Source of the DNA: Oscillospiraceae bacterium | Lineage (GTDB): Bacteria; Bacillota; Clostridia; Oscillospirales; Ruminococcaceae | Direction: 5' to 3' | Assembly: GCA_022793675.1 (NCBI GenBank) | Contig: JAAWDH010000041.1 | Location: forward strand, 1-64,000 | DNA: 64,000 bases | Part shown: positions 44,318 through 52,892 of the stretch, in pieces | Numbering within the stretch: position 1 is the stretch's first letter | Layout: the number at the start of each line of letters is the position of its first letter | Position numbers and translations under genes: made by a program | The notes under the pieces: model-generated | The model's input: only the letters and a program-made list of their open reading frames with translations | Database searches by the model: none | What the model was told of the DNA's origin: nothing

Positions 44318-44355
44318 ATTCCGCCAGCGGACAGTATCCTGTCCGCTGGCGGAAT
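44318..44355. other. 17-bp perfect inverted repeat after the lipoprotein gene
   Basis: 44318-44334 pairs perfectly with 44339-44355 around a 4-base loop. It lies 16 bases downstream of the lipoprotein stop codon. There is no T-run on the minus strand; a short TTTGTTT follows on plus. It may protect the mRNA 3' end. Confidence 0.6.
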
Positions 44356-44371
44356 GCTTTGTTTGGCTGTT

Positions 44372-44821
44372 TTACGATTCAGTGTCCACTGTCACAATAT
44401 CCTTTTTACCCTTTTTCATTGGGCCTTCCAGCGCTTTGACCAGCTTTTTAAAGGATTTGGAGGAATTAGTGGCCCCAGCTACCGTATCGACGCTGTCAGC
44501 AGATTGCCGCTCAATCAGCGAATCTTCCAGCTTTGCGGTGTAATCTTCAGGATACGTTCCCAGCTCAGCCCCAAGGTAGGCTTCCTTATATTCGTCATCC
44601 TCAGTTTTTTTTCGGCTGTCATCCTTGTTGACAGCATCAAACTCTACCTCGGTGATTTTCCCGTCTTTGACGGTCACCACTACATATTCCTTCCAGCCAT
44701 GGTCGTCGTAATTTTTGGCTTCAGCACGGTAGCTCCCGTCCCGATAGCCGTCCCCGCCGCCGCAGCTGGCAAGGCATCCAGCCAGAGCCAGCGTCATCAG
44801 GGCAAGTATCATTTTTTTCAT
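44372..44821 (-). CDS. FMN-binding lipoprotein with ApbE flavinylation motif
   Basis: The ~149-residue protein has a lipoprotein signal (cysteine near residues 16-20) and an FMN-binding domain: DGSYRAEAKNYDDHGWKEYV, VVTVKDGKITEVEFDAVN. The C-terminal motif DTVAGATNSSKS matches the ApbE target site, with the Thr in GAT expected to carry FMN. The apbE gene is divergent, 170 bases away. Proteins of this kind (PplA-like) shuttle electrons at the outer face of Gram-positive membranes. Two adjacent ATG codons (44824, 44821) are equally supported. Electron donor and acceptor are unknown. Confidence 0.88.
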   Translation of the reverse strand: MKKMILALMTLALAGCLASCGGGDGYRDGSYRAEAKNYDDHGWKEYVVVTVKDGKITEVEFDAVNKDDSRKKTEDDEYKEAYLGAELGTYPEDYTAKLEDSLIERQSADSVDTVAGATNSSKSFKKLVKALEGPMKKGKKDIVTVDTES

Positions 44822-44912
44822 CATGAACCCTTCCTTTCGGCTCCCGCTAAAGCAGCTGCCGCAGTTTTTGACAGCGATTTCAGGGTTATTCCTGCTTTTA
44901 TAGTGAATAACC

Positions 44913-44941
44913 TTGACATTTGCGGGAGAACATAATACAAT
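44913..44941 (+). promoter_or_regulatory. Promoter of the apbE-rnf operon
   Basis: TTGACA (44913-44918), 17 bases, TACAAT (44936-44941), near consensus. Confidence 0.8.
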
Positions 44942-44989
44942 AAAGTAGAAGCTTGAATTTGCGGCCTGGAAGGCCGGCTAAGCAGGGAG

Positions 44990-46057
44990 GTGCAGGCAAT
45001 CCGCAAAGCAATCATAGCGGCGGCATCCGCCCTGCTGGCGGCAGCGCTGGCCGGCGCTGCCGCTGCGGCGTTCCGCCGGGATGCTGTCAGTATTCCCGAC
45101 GGCGAAAAGGTTTATACCAGCGAAACTTTCGTCATGGACACCCTCCTTTCCCAGCAGGCCTGGGGCGAAGGGGCCGAAGCGCTGATTGCCGACGTCGAAG
45201 CGCTGGCAGCTGGGCTTGAATCGCGCTGGTCGGCTTATCAGGAAGATTCTGTGCCCGATATGGTCAACAAAGCTGCTGGGAAAGCGCCGGTGACCGTGCC
45301 GGAAAAGGACTTTTCGATTATTGAAAAAGTCTACGGCTTTTCCCGCCAAAGTAATGGGCGGTTTGACTTAACGGTTGCGCCGCTGACCAAACTGTGGGGG
45401 ATTTCTGCCGGCAGGACTGCGCCGCCGGCAGATAGGGAAATCAAAGCGGCGCTGGAACTTGTCGGGCTTTCCCATATCCAGCTTGACCGCACGGCCTGCA
45501 GCGTTTTTCTGGATACGCCCGGCGCAGAGCTGGACTTTGGCGGTTCTATGAAAGGATACGCGGTGGAGCAGGCGCTGGCGCTTTACCAGCAAAGCGGCAT
45601 CACTGGCGGCATATTGGATTTTGGGGGGAATGTGGCAGTAACCGGCACAAACCCGAACCGCGAGGACGGAAGCTTTGCGATTGGACTGCGCGACCCGCTA
45701 GGGGAAGGCTATTACGGCGTCCTACGGGCTGCCGATAAGGTGATCTGCACATCCGGCGGCTATGAACGGTATTTTGACTATGATGGGACGCGTTATCACC
45801 ATATCCTCGACCCACAGACTGGCTGGCCGGCAGAAACCGACCTGCTGGCGGTGACGGTCGTCGGTGAAGACGGGCTGCTTTGCGACTGCCTTTCAACACT
45901 GTTTTTCATTGAAGGGCTGGAAAGCGTACAGCAGCATTTAGACGAACCAGGCTACGGCCTGGCGGTGGTAGATAAGGAAAAGCGGGTGTGGCTCAGCCCA
46001 TCGCTGAAAGGGAGTTTTAGTTTGCGGCAGGAAAGCGGGTATCGGTTGGCGGAGTGA
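44990..46057 (+). CDS. apbE: FAD:protein FMN transferase ApbE
   Basis: The ~355-residue protein has an N-terminal signal anchor (~5-28) and the ApbE fold: TFVMDTLLS, LDFGGSMKGYAVEQAL, GGILDFGGNVAVTG, the HHILDPQTGWPAE active-site motif and a Mg-binding DCLSTLFF. It attaches FMN from FAD to Thr/Ser in target proteins, here RnfG and the divergent lipoprotein (RnfD may also be flavinylated). The start is a GTG at 44990 that overlaps a GGGAGG site. An ATC eight bases after that site is an alternative unusual start. It leads the operon into nusG II and rnf. Confidence 0.93.
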   Translation: MQAIRKAIIAAASALLAAALAGAAAAAFRRDAVSIPDGEKVYTSETFVMDTLLSQQAWGEGAEALIADVEALAAGLESRWSAYQEDSVPDMVNKAAGKAPVTVPEKDFSIIEKVYGFSRQSNGRFDLTVAPLTKLWGISAGRTAPPADREIKAALELVGLSHIQLDRTACSVFLDTPGAELDFGGSMKGYAVEQALALYQQSGITGGILDFGGNVAVTGTNPNREDGSFAIGLRDPLGEGYYGVLRAADKVICTSGGYERYFDYDGTRYHHILDPQTGWPAETDLLAVTVVGEDGLLCDCLSTLFFIEGLESVQQHLDEPGYGLAVVDKEKRVWLSPSLKGSFSLRQESGYRLAE

Positions 46058-46434
46058 ACTGGAAAAAAGTAAAGGGATATGGTTTTGAGCTGCTGCTCCT
46101 GCTGGCCGTTGCAGCAGTTGGGATTTTCTGGTATAGATGGCAGGCGGACACGCCGGCAGGCGCCGGCACAGAGGCAACCGTTACCTACGATGGGAAAGCG
46201 GTGCTGACAATACCGCTGAACAAAGACGGTTTTTACCAGTTGGAAGAAGACCCATCGGTGCAATTCGAGGTAAAGAACGGCGCGGTATCCTTCGTCAATG
46301 CCTCCTGCCCAGACAGACTCTGCGAACGGGAGGGGTTCCTCTCTAAGGCTGGGCAGACGGCGGTCTGCCTGCCGCGGAAGACGATCCTGCGGATCAGCGG
46401 AGGCGAGGCTGAAGTCGACCTTATCGCCCGCTGA
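46054..46434 (+). CDS. NusG domain II-containing membrane-anchored protein
   Basis: The 126-residue protein has one transmembrane segment (~10-27) and an extracellular NusG-II-like beta domain (ATVTYDGKAVLTIPLNKDGFYQ to LPRKTILRI) with a CPDRLCER cysteine pair. This small protein is regularly found between apbE and rnf genes in Clostridia. Its exact role is not known. The GTG start overlaps the apbE stop by four bases. Confidence 0.85.
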   Translation: MNWKKVKGYGFELLLLLAVAAVGIFWYRWQADTPAGAGTEATVTYDGKAVLTIPLNKDGFYQLEEDPSVQFEVKNGAVSFVNASCPDRLCEREGFLSKAGQTAVCLPRKTILRISGGEAEVDLIAR

Positions 46435-46459
46435 GGCCTGCGGATCGAAAGGAGAAAAT

Positions 46460-46984
46460 ATGGTAACAAGAGGCGCTGCCCGCCAGGCGGCTTCAATGGG
46501 GCTGCTGCTGGCGCTGGCGGTAGTGCTGAACATCGCCGAGGGAATGCTCCCAGTGCTGCCGGCTATGCCGCCGGGAGTGCGGCTGGGGCTGTCGAATATT
46601 GTTGTTTTATACTGTGTGATGATACTCGGCGGCAAGGAGGCGCTGACCATTGGCTTGCTGAAATCGGGGTTTGTGCTGCTGACCCGCGGAGCCGCCGCCG
46701 GGTTTATCAGCTTCTGCGGCGGGATACTGTCCATCCTCGTGATGGCTGCCGTTTCCAAAAGCAGGAAGATATCGATTTTATGGAAGAGCATCTGCGGTGC
46801 AATGGCCCACAACTTAGGGCAGCTGCTGGCAGCGGCGCTTTATTTGAAAAGCGGCATGGCGTTTTATTATTTGCCGGTGCTTTTGGTGTCCGCCGTAATG
46901 ATGGGAACAGCGACTGCCGTCCTGACAAAGGTGATGATGCCGGCGCTTTCGCGGATTGCGAAAAAAGGCCCCCATCCAGAATGA
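46460..46984 (+). CDS. Gx transporter family membrane protein (HepS-I-like)
   Basis: The 174-residue integral membrane protein has about five hydrophobic segments and the motifs LNIAEGMLPVLPAMPPGVRLGLSN and GFISFCGGILSILVMA. It is annotated elsewhere as heptaprenyl diphosphate synthase component I or Gx transporter. It belongs to the same fold group as ECF S-components, so it may import a flavin or quinone precursor for the rnf system. The start at 46460 has a clear AAAGGAG site. Confidence 0.8.
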   Translation: MVTRGAARQAASMGLLLALAVVLNIAEGMLPVLPAMPPGVRLGLSNIVVLYCVMILGGKEALTIGLLKSGFVLLTRGAAAGFISFCGGILSILVMAAVSKSRKISILWKSICGAMAHNLGQLLAAALYLKSGMAFYYLPVLLVSAVMMGTATAVLTKVMMPALSRIAKKGPHPE

Positions 46985-47052
46985 CAAGGTATGTTCCGGC
47001 AGGCGGCGCGCCTGCCTTCAGATAAAATTCAAGGAGAGCAAGGAGAATCCAA

Positions 47053-48339
47053 ATGCTAAAACTCAACGGAGTCCGGTTGTTCCATTACAAAAACTCCAAA
47101 GACGCCGCGACTGTCGACCTGCCGTTGCCGCCGACGGTGACCATCCCCCTGCTGCAGCATATGGGCGTGGGATGCAGCCCAGTGGTGGCCGTCGGCGATG
47201 TAGTCAAAGCGGGCCAGCTGATCGGCGACAGCGACGCGGCCTTCTCGGTGCCGGTGCACAGCTCGGTTGCCGGCACAGTGACCGCAATCACCGACTATGT
47301 GGCGTCGACCGGCAAAGTCGAAAAGCAGGTTACCATTGAAGTTTCGCCTGAGCAGGAAACCGTCGAAGGCGGTCCAGTTACGGTAACCGACCAGGCATCT
47401 TTGGTTGCGGCTGCCCGCGCGGCGGGCCTTGCAGGGCTTGGCGGGGCAGGCTTCCCTACCCATGTCAAACTGGCCTACAAGGACATCGGCCGGGTGGACG
47501 CGCTGGTCGTCAACGGCGCTGAGTGCGAACCGTACATTACCTCTGACTACCGGGAGATGATGGAATGCCCCGACGATATCATTGGAGGGGTGGAGCTGGT
47601 ACAGCGCTGCCTAGGCATCAAGCAGGCGTATATTGGGATTGAGGATAATAAGCCTGATGCGATTGCGCTGTTAAACAGCCGCCTTGCCGGCAAAGAAGGC
47701 ATCCGTGTGGAAGCGCTGCCCAGCCTTTACCCGCAGGGCGCGGAAAAGGTGCTGATCTACAACACGACAGGACGGATTATTGAAGAAGGGGAAATCCCCG
47801 CCGACAAAGGCGTGATTGTGATGAATATCACGACAATTGCCAACCTTTGCCGCTATATCCGCACAGGCATCCCGCTGACCCATAAGCGGGTGACGATTGA
47901 CGGCAACTATGTCAAAAAGCCGATGAACGTCCGGGTGCCGCTGGGGACAAGCATCGCCTATGTGCTGGAATTTGCCGGCGTGCCGATGGAGCCTGCCCGC
48001 AAAGTGCTGATGGGCGGCCCGATGATGGGGATGGCGGTCTACCAGCTGGATGCGCCGATTATCAAAAACAATAACGCAATTCTGCTGCTGGACGAGCGGG
48101 AGGCAGTGTTCCCGAAAACGACGGCCTGCATCCGCTGCGGGCGCTGCATCGACGTCTGCCCGATGAACCTGATGCCTGCGGCGCTGGAAAAAGCCTATGA
48201 CCGCGGCGACGGGGAACGCTTGAAAAAGCTGAAGGTTAACCTCTGCATCAACTGCGGCTGCTGTACCTTCGCCTGCCCCGCCAAACGCCACCTCGCCCAG
48301 AAAAACCAGCTTGCTAAGGCGCTTTTACGGAAAAAATAA
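47053..48339 (+). CDS. rnfC: Rnf complex subunit RnfC
   Basis: The 428-residue subunit holds the NADH/FMN site and two 4Fe-4S clusters (CIRCGRCIDVCPMNLMP and CINCGCCTFACP). The Rossmann-like GLGGAGFPTHVK and NGAECEPYITSDYR motifs are clear. It faces the cytoplasm and passes electrons between ferredoxin-linked subunits and NAD+. It is first of the six-gene rnf set and 70 bases after the Gx gene. Confidence 0.97.
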   Translation: MLKLNGVRLFHYKNSKDAATVDLPLPPTVTIPLLQHMGVGCSPVVAVGDVVKAGQLIGDSDAAFSVPVHSSVAGTVTAITDYVASTGKVEKQVTIEVSPEQETVEGGPVTVTDQASLVAAARAAGLAGLGGAGFPTHVKLAYKDIGRVDALVVNGAECEPYITSDYREMMECPDDIIGGVELVQRCLGIKQAYIGIEDNKPDAIALLNSRLAGKEGIRVEALPSLYPQGAEKVLIYNTTGRIIEEGEIPADKGVIVMNITTIANLCRYIRTGIPLTHKRVTIDGNYVKKPMNVRVPLGTSIAYVLEFAGVPMEPARKVLMGGPMMGMAVYQLDAPIIKNNNAILLLDEREAVFPKTTACIRCGRCIDVCPMNLMPAALEKAYDRGDGERLKKLKVNLCINCGCCTFACPAKRHLAQKNQLAKALLRKK

Positions 48340-48412
48340 GTACGGCGCTTTTTGAAAGGAACCCAGCTTCGTTTTGTCTGCGGCGACACGCCGCTGCGAA
48401 AAGAAAGGAATG
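48340..48412 (+). repeat. Dispersed intergenic repeat, short copy E, inside the rnf operon
   Basis: GTACGGCGCTTTTTGAAAGG matches the copy A/B core, and GCGGCGACACGCCGC is the reverse complement of a hairpin in copy C. It separates rnfC from rnfD by 78 bases, unlike the other rnf junctions which overlap. Confidence 0.75.
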
Positions 48413-48417
48413 ATAGA

Positions 48418-49365
48418 ATGAACCAATTGATCGTGTCGCCCTCGCCGCATACGAGGAGCGGCATTACGACTAGGCAGATTATGCTTGATGTAATTATCGC
48501 GCTTTGCCCGGCGCTGATTGCGGCGTTTATCCTATTCGGCTACCGGGTGCTGATTGTAGCCGCGGTCGCGGTGGGCAGCTCGGTATTGATCGAGTTCCTT
48601 TGCCGTTTGGCGATGAAAAGGGAGCAGACCATCGGCGACCTGAGCGCCGTGGTCACAGGGCTTCTGCTGGCAATGAACCTGCCGGCGGGGATCCCGCTGT
48701 GGATCGTCGTTTTTGGCAGCTTTATTGCGATTGCGGTGGTCAAGCAGCTGTTCGGCGGCATTGGCCAGAATTTTGCCAACCCTGCCATTACGGCGCGGGT
48801 GATCCTGCTGGCTTCTTTCTCAGGGTACATGACCGCCCGCTCGGTACCGGAACAGCACCTGGGGGTGGATGCGATTGCCTCAGCAACGCCGCTGGTACAG
48901 CTGGCAGGCGGACGCGAAACCTCCAGCCTGCTTCAGATGTTCCTAGGGGTGAAGTCAAGCTGCGCGGTGGGCGAGGTCAGCGCGCTGGCGCTGTTAATCG
49001 GCGGCGTCTATCTAGTGGCAAGAAGGGTCATCAAGCCGACGGCGCCGCTGGTTTTCATTGCGGCGGTTTTTGTGCTGACTGGGCTGTTGGGGCAGAACCC
49101 GGTCGAGCAGATCCTCTCCGGCGGGCTGATGCTGGGGGCGATTTTTATGGCGACAGACTATGCGACAACGCCGTCTACAACAAAAGGCAAGGTGGTTTTT
49201 GCATTGGGGTGCGGCGTCATTACCGTGCTGATCCGGCTTTACGGGGGGTATCCGGAAGGGGTTTCTTTCGCGATCCTGCTGATGAACATCCTGACGCCGC
49301 AGATCGATAAGCTGACCATGAAAAAGCCGCTGGGGCTGAAAGAGGAAGGGAGGAAGGCTGCATGA
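48418..49365 (+). CDS. rnfD: Rnf complex subunit RnfD
   Basis: The 315-residue membrane subunit has about nine hydrophobic segments and LDVIIALCPALIAA at the start. The start MNQLIVSPSPH follows AAAGGAATG. Family members carry a covalent FMN on a Thr in a segment like the D-Y-A-T-T-P region near the C-terminus (ATDYATTPST), which is present here. It is part of the ion-pumping membrane arm. Confidence 0.96.
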   Translation: MNQLIVSPSPHTRSGITTRQIMLDVIIALCPALIAAFILFGYRVLIVAAVAVGSSVLIEFLCRLAMKREQTIGDLSAVVTGLLLAMNLPAGIPLWIVVFGSFIAIAVVKQLFGGIGQNFANPAITARVILLASFSGYMTARSVPEQHLGVDAIASATPLVQLAGGRETSSLLQMFLGVKSSCAVGEVSALALLIGGVYLVARRVIKPTAPLVFIAAVFVLTGLLGQNPVEQILSGGLMLGAIFMATDYATTPSTTKGKVVFALGCGVITVLIRLYGGYPEGVSFAILLMNILTPQIDKLTMKKPLGLKEEGRKAA

Positions 49366-49916
49366 AAGCTTGGCAGGAAATTATCAAGCCGACACTGGTG
49401 CTGGTAATTGTCGCTTCGCTGACAGCAGCGCTGTTGGCGCTGACCTATAACCTGGCTGGCGTGGCGGCGCTGCAAAACGCAGGCTATACGAACGACGAGG
49501 TCGCGGCCTTTGCCGAAGAGGCTTTCCCCAGCAGCGGCAACCTGGAGCTTTTAAGCTATACACCGGCTGAGGACGACGAGGATATCCAATATGTATACCA
49601 GGCAGCCAATGGCGGCGCGGCATTGATTCTGAATTCCAAGGGGTATGACGCCAGTGGGATTACGATGATGGTCGGGGTAACGCCCGACGGCAAAGCGGCC
49701 GGCGTGAAGGTTATCAAGCATAATGAAACGCCGGGTATCGGCGACAAGGTCTGCGCGGACGCCAATTACCAGCGCAGCGTAGCCGCCAGCATCAACGAAG
49801 GCGCGGAGCCTGACGTAACGGCAGGCGCTTCCAAGAGCTCCAAGGGTATTATCAACGGGGTGCGGCGCGCAGTGGAGATGTATGGCAGGCTGAAAAAGGA
49901 GGGGGTTGTGCAATGA
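49362..49916 (+). CDS. rnfG: Rnf complex subunit RnfG
   Basis: The 184-residue subunit has one N-terminal membrane segment (~10-30) and an FMN-binding domain. The flavinylation motif DVTAGASKSSKG is at ~151-162, with Ser157 in the position of the usual Thr of GAT. It starts with ATG overlapping the rnfD stop by four bases. Confidence 0.95.
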   Translation: MKAWQEIIKPTLVLVIVASLTAALLALTYNLAGVAALQNAGYTNDEVAAFAEEAFPSSGNLELLSYTPAEDDEDIQYVYQAANGGAALILNSKGYDASGITMMVGVTPDGKAAGVKVIKHNETPGIGDKVCADANYQRSVAASINEGAEPDVTAGASKSSKGIINGVRRAVEMYGRLKKEGVVQ

Positions 49917-50590
49917 GCTGGACGAAGGAGTTCTTAAAGGGGCTTGTTAAGGAAAACCCCGTGCTGGTCATGCTGCTGGGCACCTGCCCGACGCTGGCGG
50001 TGACGACGATGGCCCAGAACGGCTTGGGGATGGGCCTTGCGACTACCTTTGTGCTGGTGGGGTCGTCGGTGGTGATTTCGCTGCTGAAAAAGGTGATCCC
50101 CGGGCAGGTACGGCTGCCGGCGTATATTGTGATTATTGCAGGGTTTGTAACGCTGGTAAGTTTCCTTCTGCAGGTTTATGTGCCCGACCTTTACGGCGCG
50201 TTAGGGGTGTTCCTGTCGCTGATTACGGTCAACTGCATTATTTTGGGCAGAGCGGAGGCTTTTGCGAGCAAAAATACCGTCGCGGCTTCAGTGGCCGACG
50301 GCTTAGGGATGGGGTTTGGGTTTACGCTGGCGCTGGTGGCGATTGGCTCAATCCGCGAGATCCTAGGCTCGGGAAGCTGGTTCGGGCTGGACCTGACCTT
50401 TGGGGTGCTGGAGCCTATCCGGCTGTTTGCGACGCCGGCCGGGGGGTTTATGGTCTTCGGGCTGATGGTGGCGCTGGTCAACAAGCTGTCCGGTTATCAG
50501 ATTTCCAAAAAGAAAATGGGCTGCGATGGCTGCCCGTCGCAGTCGGCCTGCGGCGGCAGCTGCGAGGGAGAGGGGTGTGCTGAACAATGA
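49913..50590 (+). CDS. rnfE: Rnf complex subunit RnfE with Cys-rich C-terminal tail
   Basis: The 225-residue protein has six membrane segments with LLGTCPTLAVTT and LGRAEAFASKN motifs typical of RnfE. After the last helix a hydrophilic tail adds five cysteines in ~25 residues (CDGCPSQSAC then GSCEGEGC). Similar short Cys-rich tails occur in some clostridial RnfE; their function is not known to me. It overlaps rnfG by four bases. Confidence 0.95.
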   Translation: MSWTKEFLKGLVKENPVLVMLLGTCPTLAVTTMAQNGLGMGLATTFVLVGSSVVISLLKKVIPGQVRLPAYIVIIAGFVTLVSFLLQVYVPDLYGALGVFLSLITVNCIILGRAEAFASKNTVAASVADGLGMGFGFTLALVAIGSIREILGSGSWFGLDLTFGVLEPIRLFATPAGGFMVFGLMVALVNKLSGYQISKKKMGCDGCPSQSACGGSCEGEGCAEQ

Positions 50591-51174
50591 AAGAGCTGTT
50601 GGCGATCCTTTTCAGCGCTATTTTGGTGGATAATTTCGTTTTGTCCAAGTTTATGGGGATCTGCCCATTCATTGGGGTGTCAAAAAAGACGGAATCGGCG
50701 ATGGGCATGAGCGTCGCGGTGACTTTTGTCATGGTGCTTTCCACGGCGCTGACCTACCCGATTTACAAATTCATCCTGGTACCGAATGGGCTGGAATACC
50801 TGAACACAATGGCGTTTATCTTGATTATTGCGCTATTTGTGCAGCTGGTGGAAATCCTAATCCGGCGGTTCCTCCCGCCGCTTTACAAAGCGCTCGGCAT
50901 CTACCTGCCGCTGATTACGACAAACTGCGCGGTGCTGGGCGTGACGCTGCTGAATATTGAGTATAAGCAGTTTGGGCAGGCGCTGGTCAACGCGCTGGGA
51001 GCCGGGCTGGGCTTTACGCTGGCGCTGCTGCTGTTTTCCGGCGTCCGAGAACGAATCGACGCAGCGGATGTGCCCAAGATGTTCAAGGGGGTGCCCTCGG
51101 CGCTGGTGGCGGCAGGGATTGTGGCCGCCTCGTTCGTGGGCTTCGGCGGGCTGGTCGAGAACCTGTTCGGCTGA
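50587..51174 (+). CDS. rnfA: Rnf complex subunit RnfA
   Basis: The 195-residue membrane subunit is homologous to RnfE. It has AILVDNFVLSKFMGICPFIGVSKK near the start and ITTNCAVLGVTLLN, the conserved cysteine motifs at the membrane cluster. It overlaps rnfE by four bases. Confidence 0.96.
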   Translation: MKELLAILFSAILVDNFVLSKFMGICPFIGVSKKTESAMGMSVAVTFVMVLSTALTYPIYKFILVPNGLEYLNTMAFILIIALFVQLVEILIRRFLPPLYKALGIYLPLITTNCAVLGVTLLNIEYKQFGQALVNALGAGLGFTLALLLFSGVRERIDAADVPKMFKGVPSALVAAGIVAASFVGFGGLVENLFG

Positions 51175-51192
51175 TTGAAAGGGAGGTTTATC

Positions 51193-51981
51193 ATGCAATA
51201 TGTTATTCCGGTCCTGCTGTTTGCCGGATTGGCGCTGTTGGCGGGAGTGCTGCTGTCGGTCTTTTCCAAAGTTTTTGCGGTGGAACAGGACGAACGCATC
51301 CCAATGGTGCGGGAAGCGCTGCCAGGCGCTAACTGCGGCGCTTGCGGCTATGCTGGCTGCGACGCCTACGCCGAGGCGGTGGTCAAAAGCGGCGCAAAGC
51401 TGACGGCCTGCGTCCCTGGCGGGACGGCTGCGGCGAAAAAAATCGGCGAGGCCATGGGTGTGGATGCCGGGCCGGTGGCTGTGATGAAGGCTGTGGTGCG
51501 CTGCAACGGCGTCTGCGGGGCGGTTACGGACAAGTACGACTACCAGGGGGCGGCTTCCTGCGCAGCTTCCAATATGTTTTACAGCGGCAAAAAGACCTGT
51601 ACGGCAGGCTGTTTAGGGCTGGGGGACTGCGTAGCGGTCTGCCAATTCGGGGCGCTTTCCATCAAAGACGGGGTCGCCGTGGTGGACAGGGAGCTGTGCA
51701 CCGGCTGCGGGGCCTGCGCCAAGGCCTGCCCAAACGGGCTTTTAGAGGTGTTCGACGCAGCGCGGGCAGTGGAAGTCGTCTGCTCCAGCCACTTCAACGC
51801 CAAAGAGACTATCAAGATGTGCAAGATGGGCTGCATCGGCTGCCGCAAATGCGAGCGCACCTGCCCTTCCGACGCAATCCATGTCATAGACAACCATGCA
51901 GTGGTCGATCATGAAAAGTGCACAGCCTGCGGGGCCTGCGTCGAAGCCTGCCCCCGGAAATGCATTGTCAAACTGTCATAA
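51193..51981 (+). CDS. rnfB: Rnf complex subunit RnfB (ferredoxin-accepting)
   Basis: The 262-residue protein has an N-terminal anchor (~3-25), a Fes-type 4Fe-4S domain (ANCGACGYAGCDAYAEA), and further cluster motifs: CGxxCxxxC-type (CTAGCLGLGDCVAVC), CTGCGACAKACP, CIGCRKCERTCP and CTACGACVEACP. It is the entry point for reduced ferredoxin. The start at 51193 follows GGGAGG. It completes the order rnfCDGEAB. Confidence 0.96.
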   Translation: MQYVIPVLLFAGLALLAGVLLSVFSKVFAVEQDERIPMVREALPGANCGACGYAGCDAYAEAVVKSGAKLTACVPGGTAAAKKIGEAMGVDAGPVAVMKAVVRCNGVCGAVTDKYDYQGAASCAASNMFYSGKKTCTAGCLGLGDCVAVCQFGALSIKDGVAVVDRELCTGCGACAKACPNGLLEVFDAARAVEVVCSSHFNAKETIKMCKMGCIGCRKCERTCPSDAIHVIDNHAVVDHEKCTACGACVEACPRKCIVKLS

Positions 51982-51999
51982 ACAACAAAGGAGAAAGAC

Positions 52000-52878
52000 A
52001 TGAACGGTATTTTTTCTGCATTGGTCGGCGCTTTTGACGCCGCAAACCGCCCTGACCCCGAAGCGATCCGCCGGGTCGTCCGCCATAATATCGAAAAAAT
52101 GGGGATAGACGGGCTTTACGTCTGCGGCAGCACCGGGGAGAATTTCCTGCTGCCGCCGGAATATAAGAAGACCATCCTAAAAGAGGCTGCGGCCGCGGCC
52201 AACGGCGAGGTAACGATGATCGCCCATATTGGCTGCAACGTCCTTGAAGAGGTGGACGAGCTTTGCGGCACCGCTGCCGACGCCGGCTATGACGCCGTAT
52301 CGGCGGTGACACCCTACTATTACAAGTTTTCCGCGGAGGAGATCCGGGCGTACTATCTGCGGATTGCCGACCGCAGCCCGCTGCCGTTAATTATCTACAA
52401 CATCCCGCTGCTGACCTCGGTCGCCCTGTCCAGGGAGGACTTCCGGATTTTGTTTGACCATAAAAATATCGCAGGCGTCAAATTTACAGCCCAGGATTTC
52501 TACCTGCTAGAACGTATCCGCGGGCTTTACCCAGATAAGCTGATTTACTCGGGGTTTGACGAAACGCTGCTCTCAGCCGCCGTGCTGGGGACAAACGGCG
52601 CGATTGGCTCTACTTACAACATCATCGGCAACTGGGCGAAAGCGCTGTTTAAGGCTGTAGAAACGGGAACCCTTCCAATGGCTAGGGCGCTGCAGGGCAA
52701 TATCAACAGCGTGGTAGATATGCTGCTGGCGGCGGGGATCTACCCGACGCTGAAAGCCGTGTTGGCGCTGCAGGGCGCGCCCTGCGGGGAGTGCCGCCCG
52801 CCGATGGGCAAAACCACCGACGCGCATCAGATGGCAGCTGCCCAGATTGATGCCTTTATCCGTATGGCGAACCGCTGA
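52000..52878 (+). CDS. nanA: N-acetylneuraminate lyase / DapA-superfamily aldolase
   Basis: The 292-residue barrel has the NAL/DapA motifs GSTGENFLLP, a catalytic Tyr in YNIPLLT, the Schiff-base Lys in GVKFTAQD, and GFDETLL. The signature SGFDE and PYYYKF fit N-acetylneuraminate lyase more than dihydrodipicolinate synthase. It starts 18 bases after rnfB, with AAAGGAG, but is probably a separate function: sialic acid or related keto-sugar cleavage. It is followed 14 bases later by the NamZ-like gene. Confidence 0.85.
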   Translation: MNGIFSALVGAFDAANRPDPEAIRRVVRHNIEKMGIDGLYVCGSTGENFLLPPEYKKTILKEAAAAANGEVTMIAHIGCNVLEEVDELCGTAADAGYDAVSAVTPYYYKFSAEEIRAYYLRIADRSPLPLIIYNIPLLTSVALSREDFRILFDHKNIAGVKFTAQDFYLLERIRGLYPDKLIYSGFDETLLSAAVLGTNGAIGSTYNIIGNWAKALFKAVETGTLPMARALQGNINSVVDMLLAAGIYPTLKAVLALQGAPCGECRPPMGKTTDAHQMAAAQIDAFIRMANR

Positions 52879-52892
52879 CAGGGGGTGTATGG

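Noticed and set aside
44156-44935. Long plus-strand open frame of 259 codons opposite the FMN-binding lipoprotein
   Set aside because: It has no ribosome binding site, its translation is low-complexity hydrophobic, and it is antisense to a well-supported gene with lipobox and flavinylation motif.
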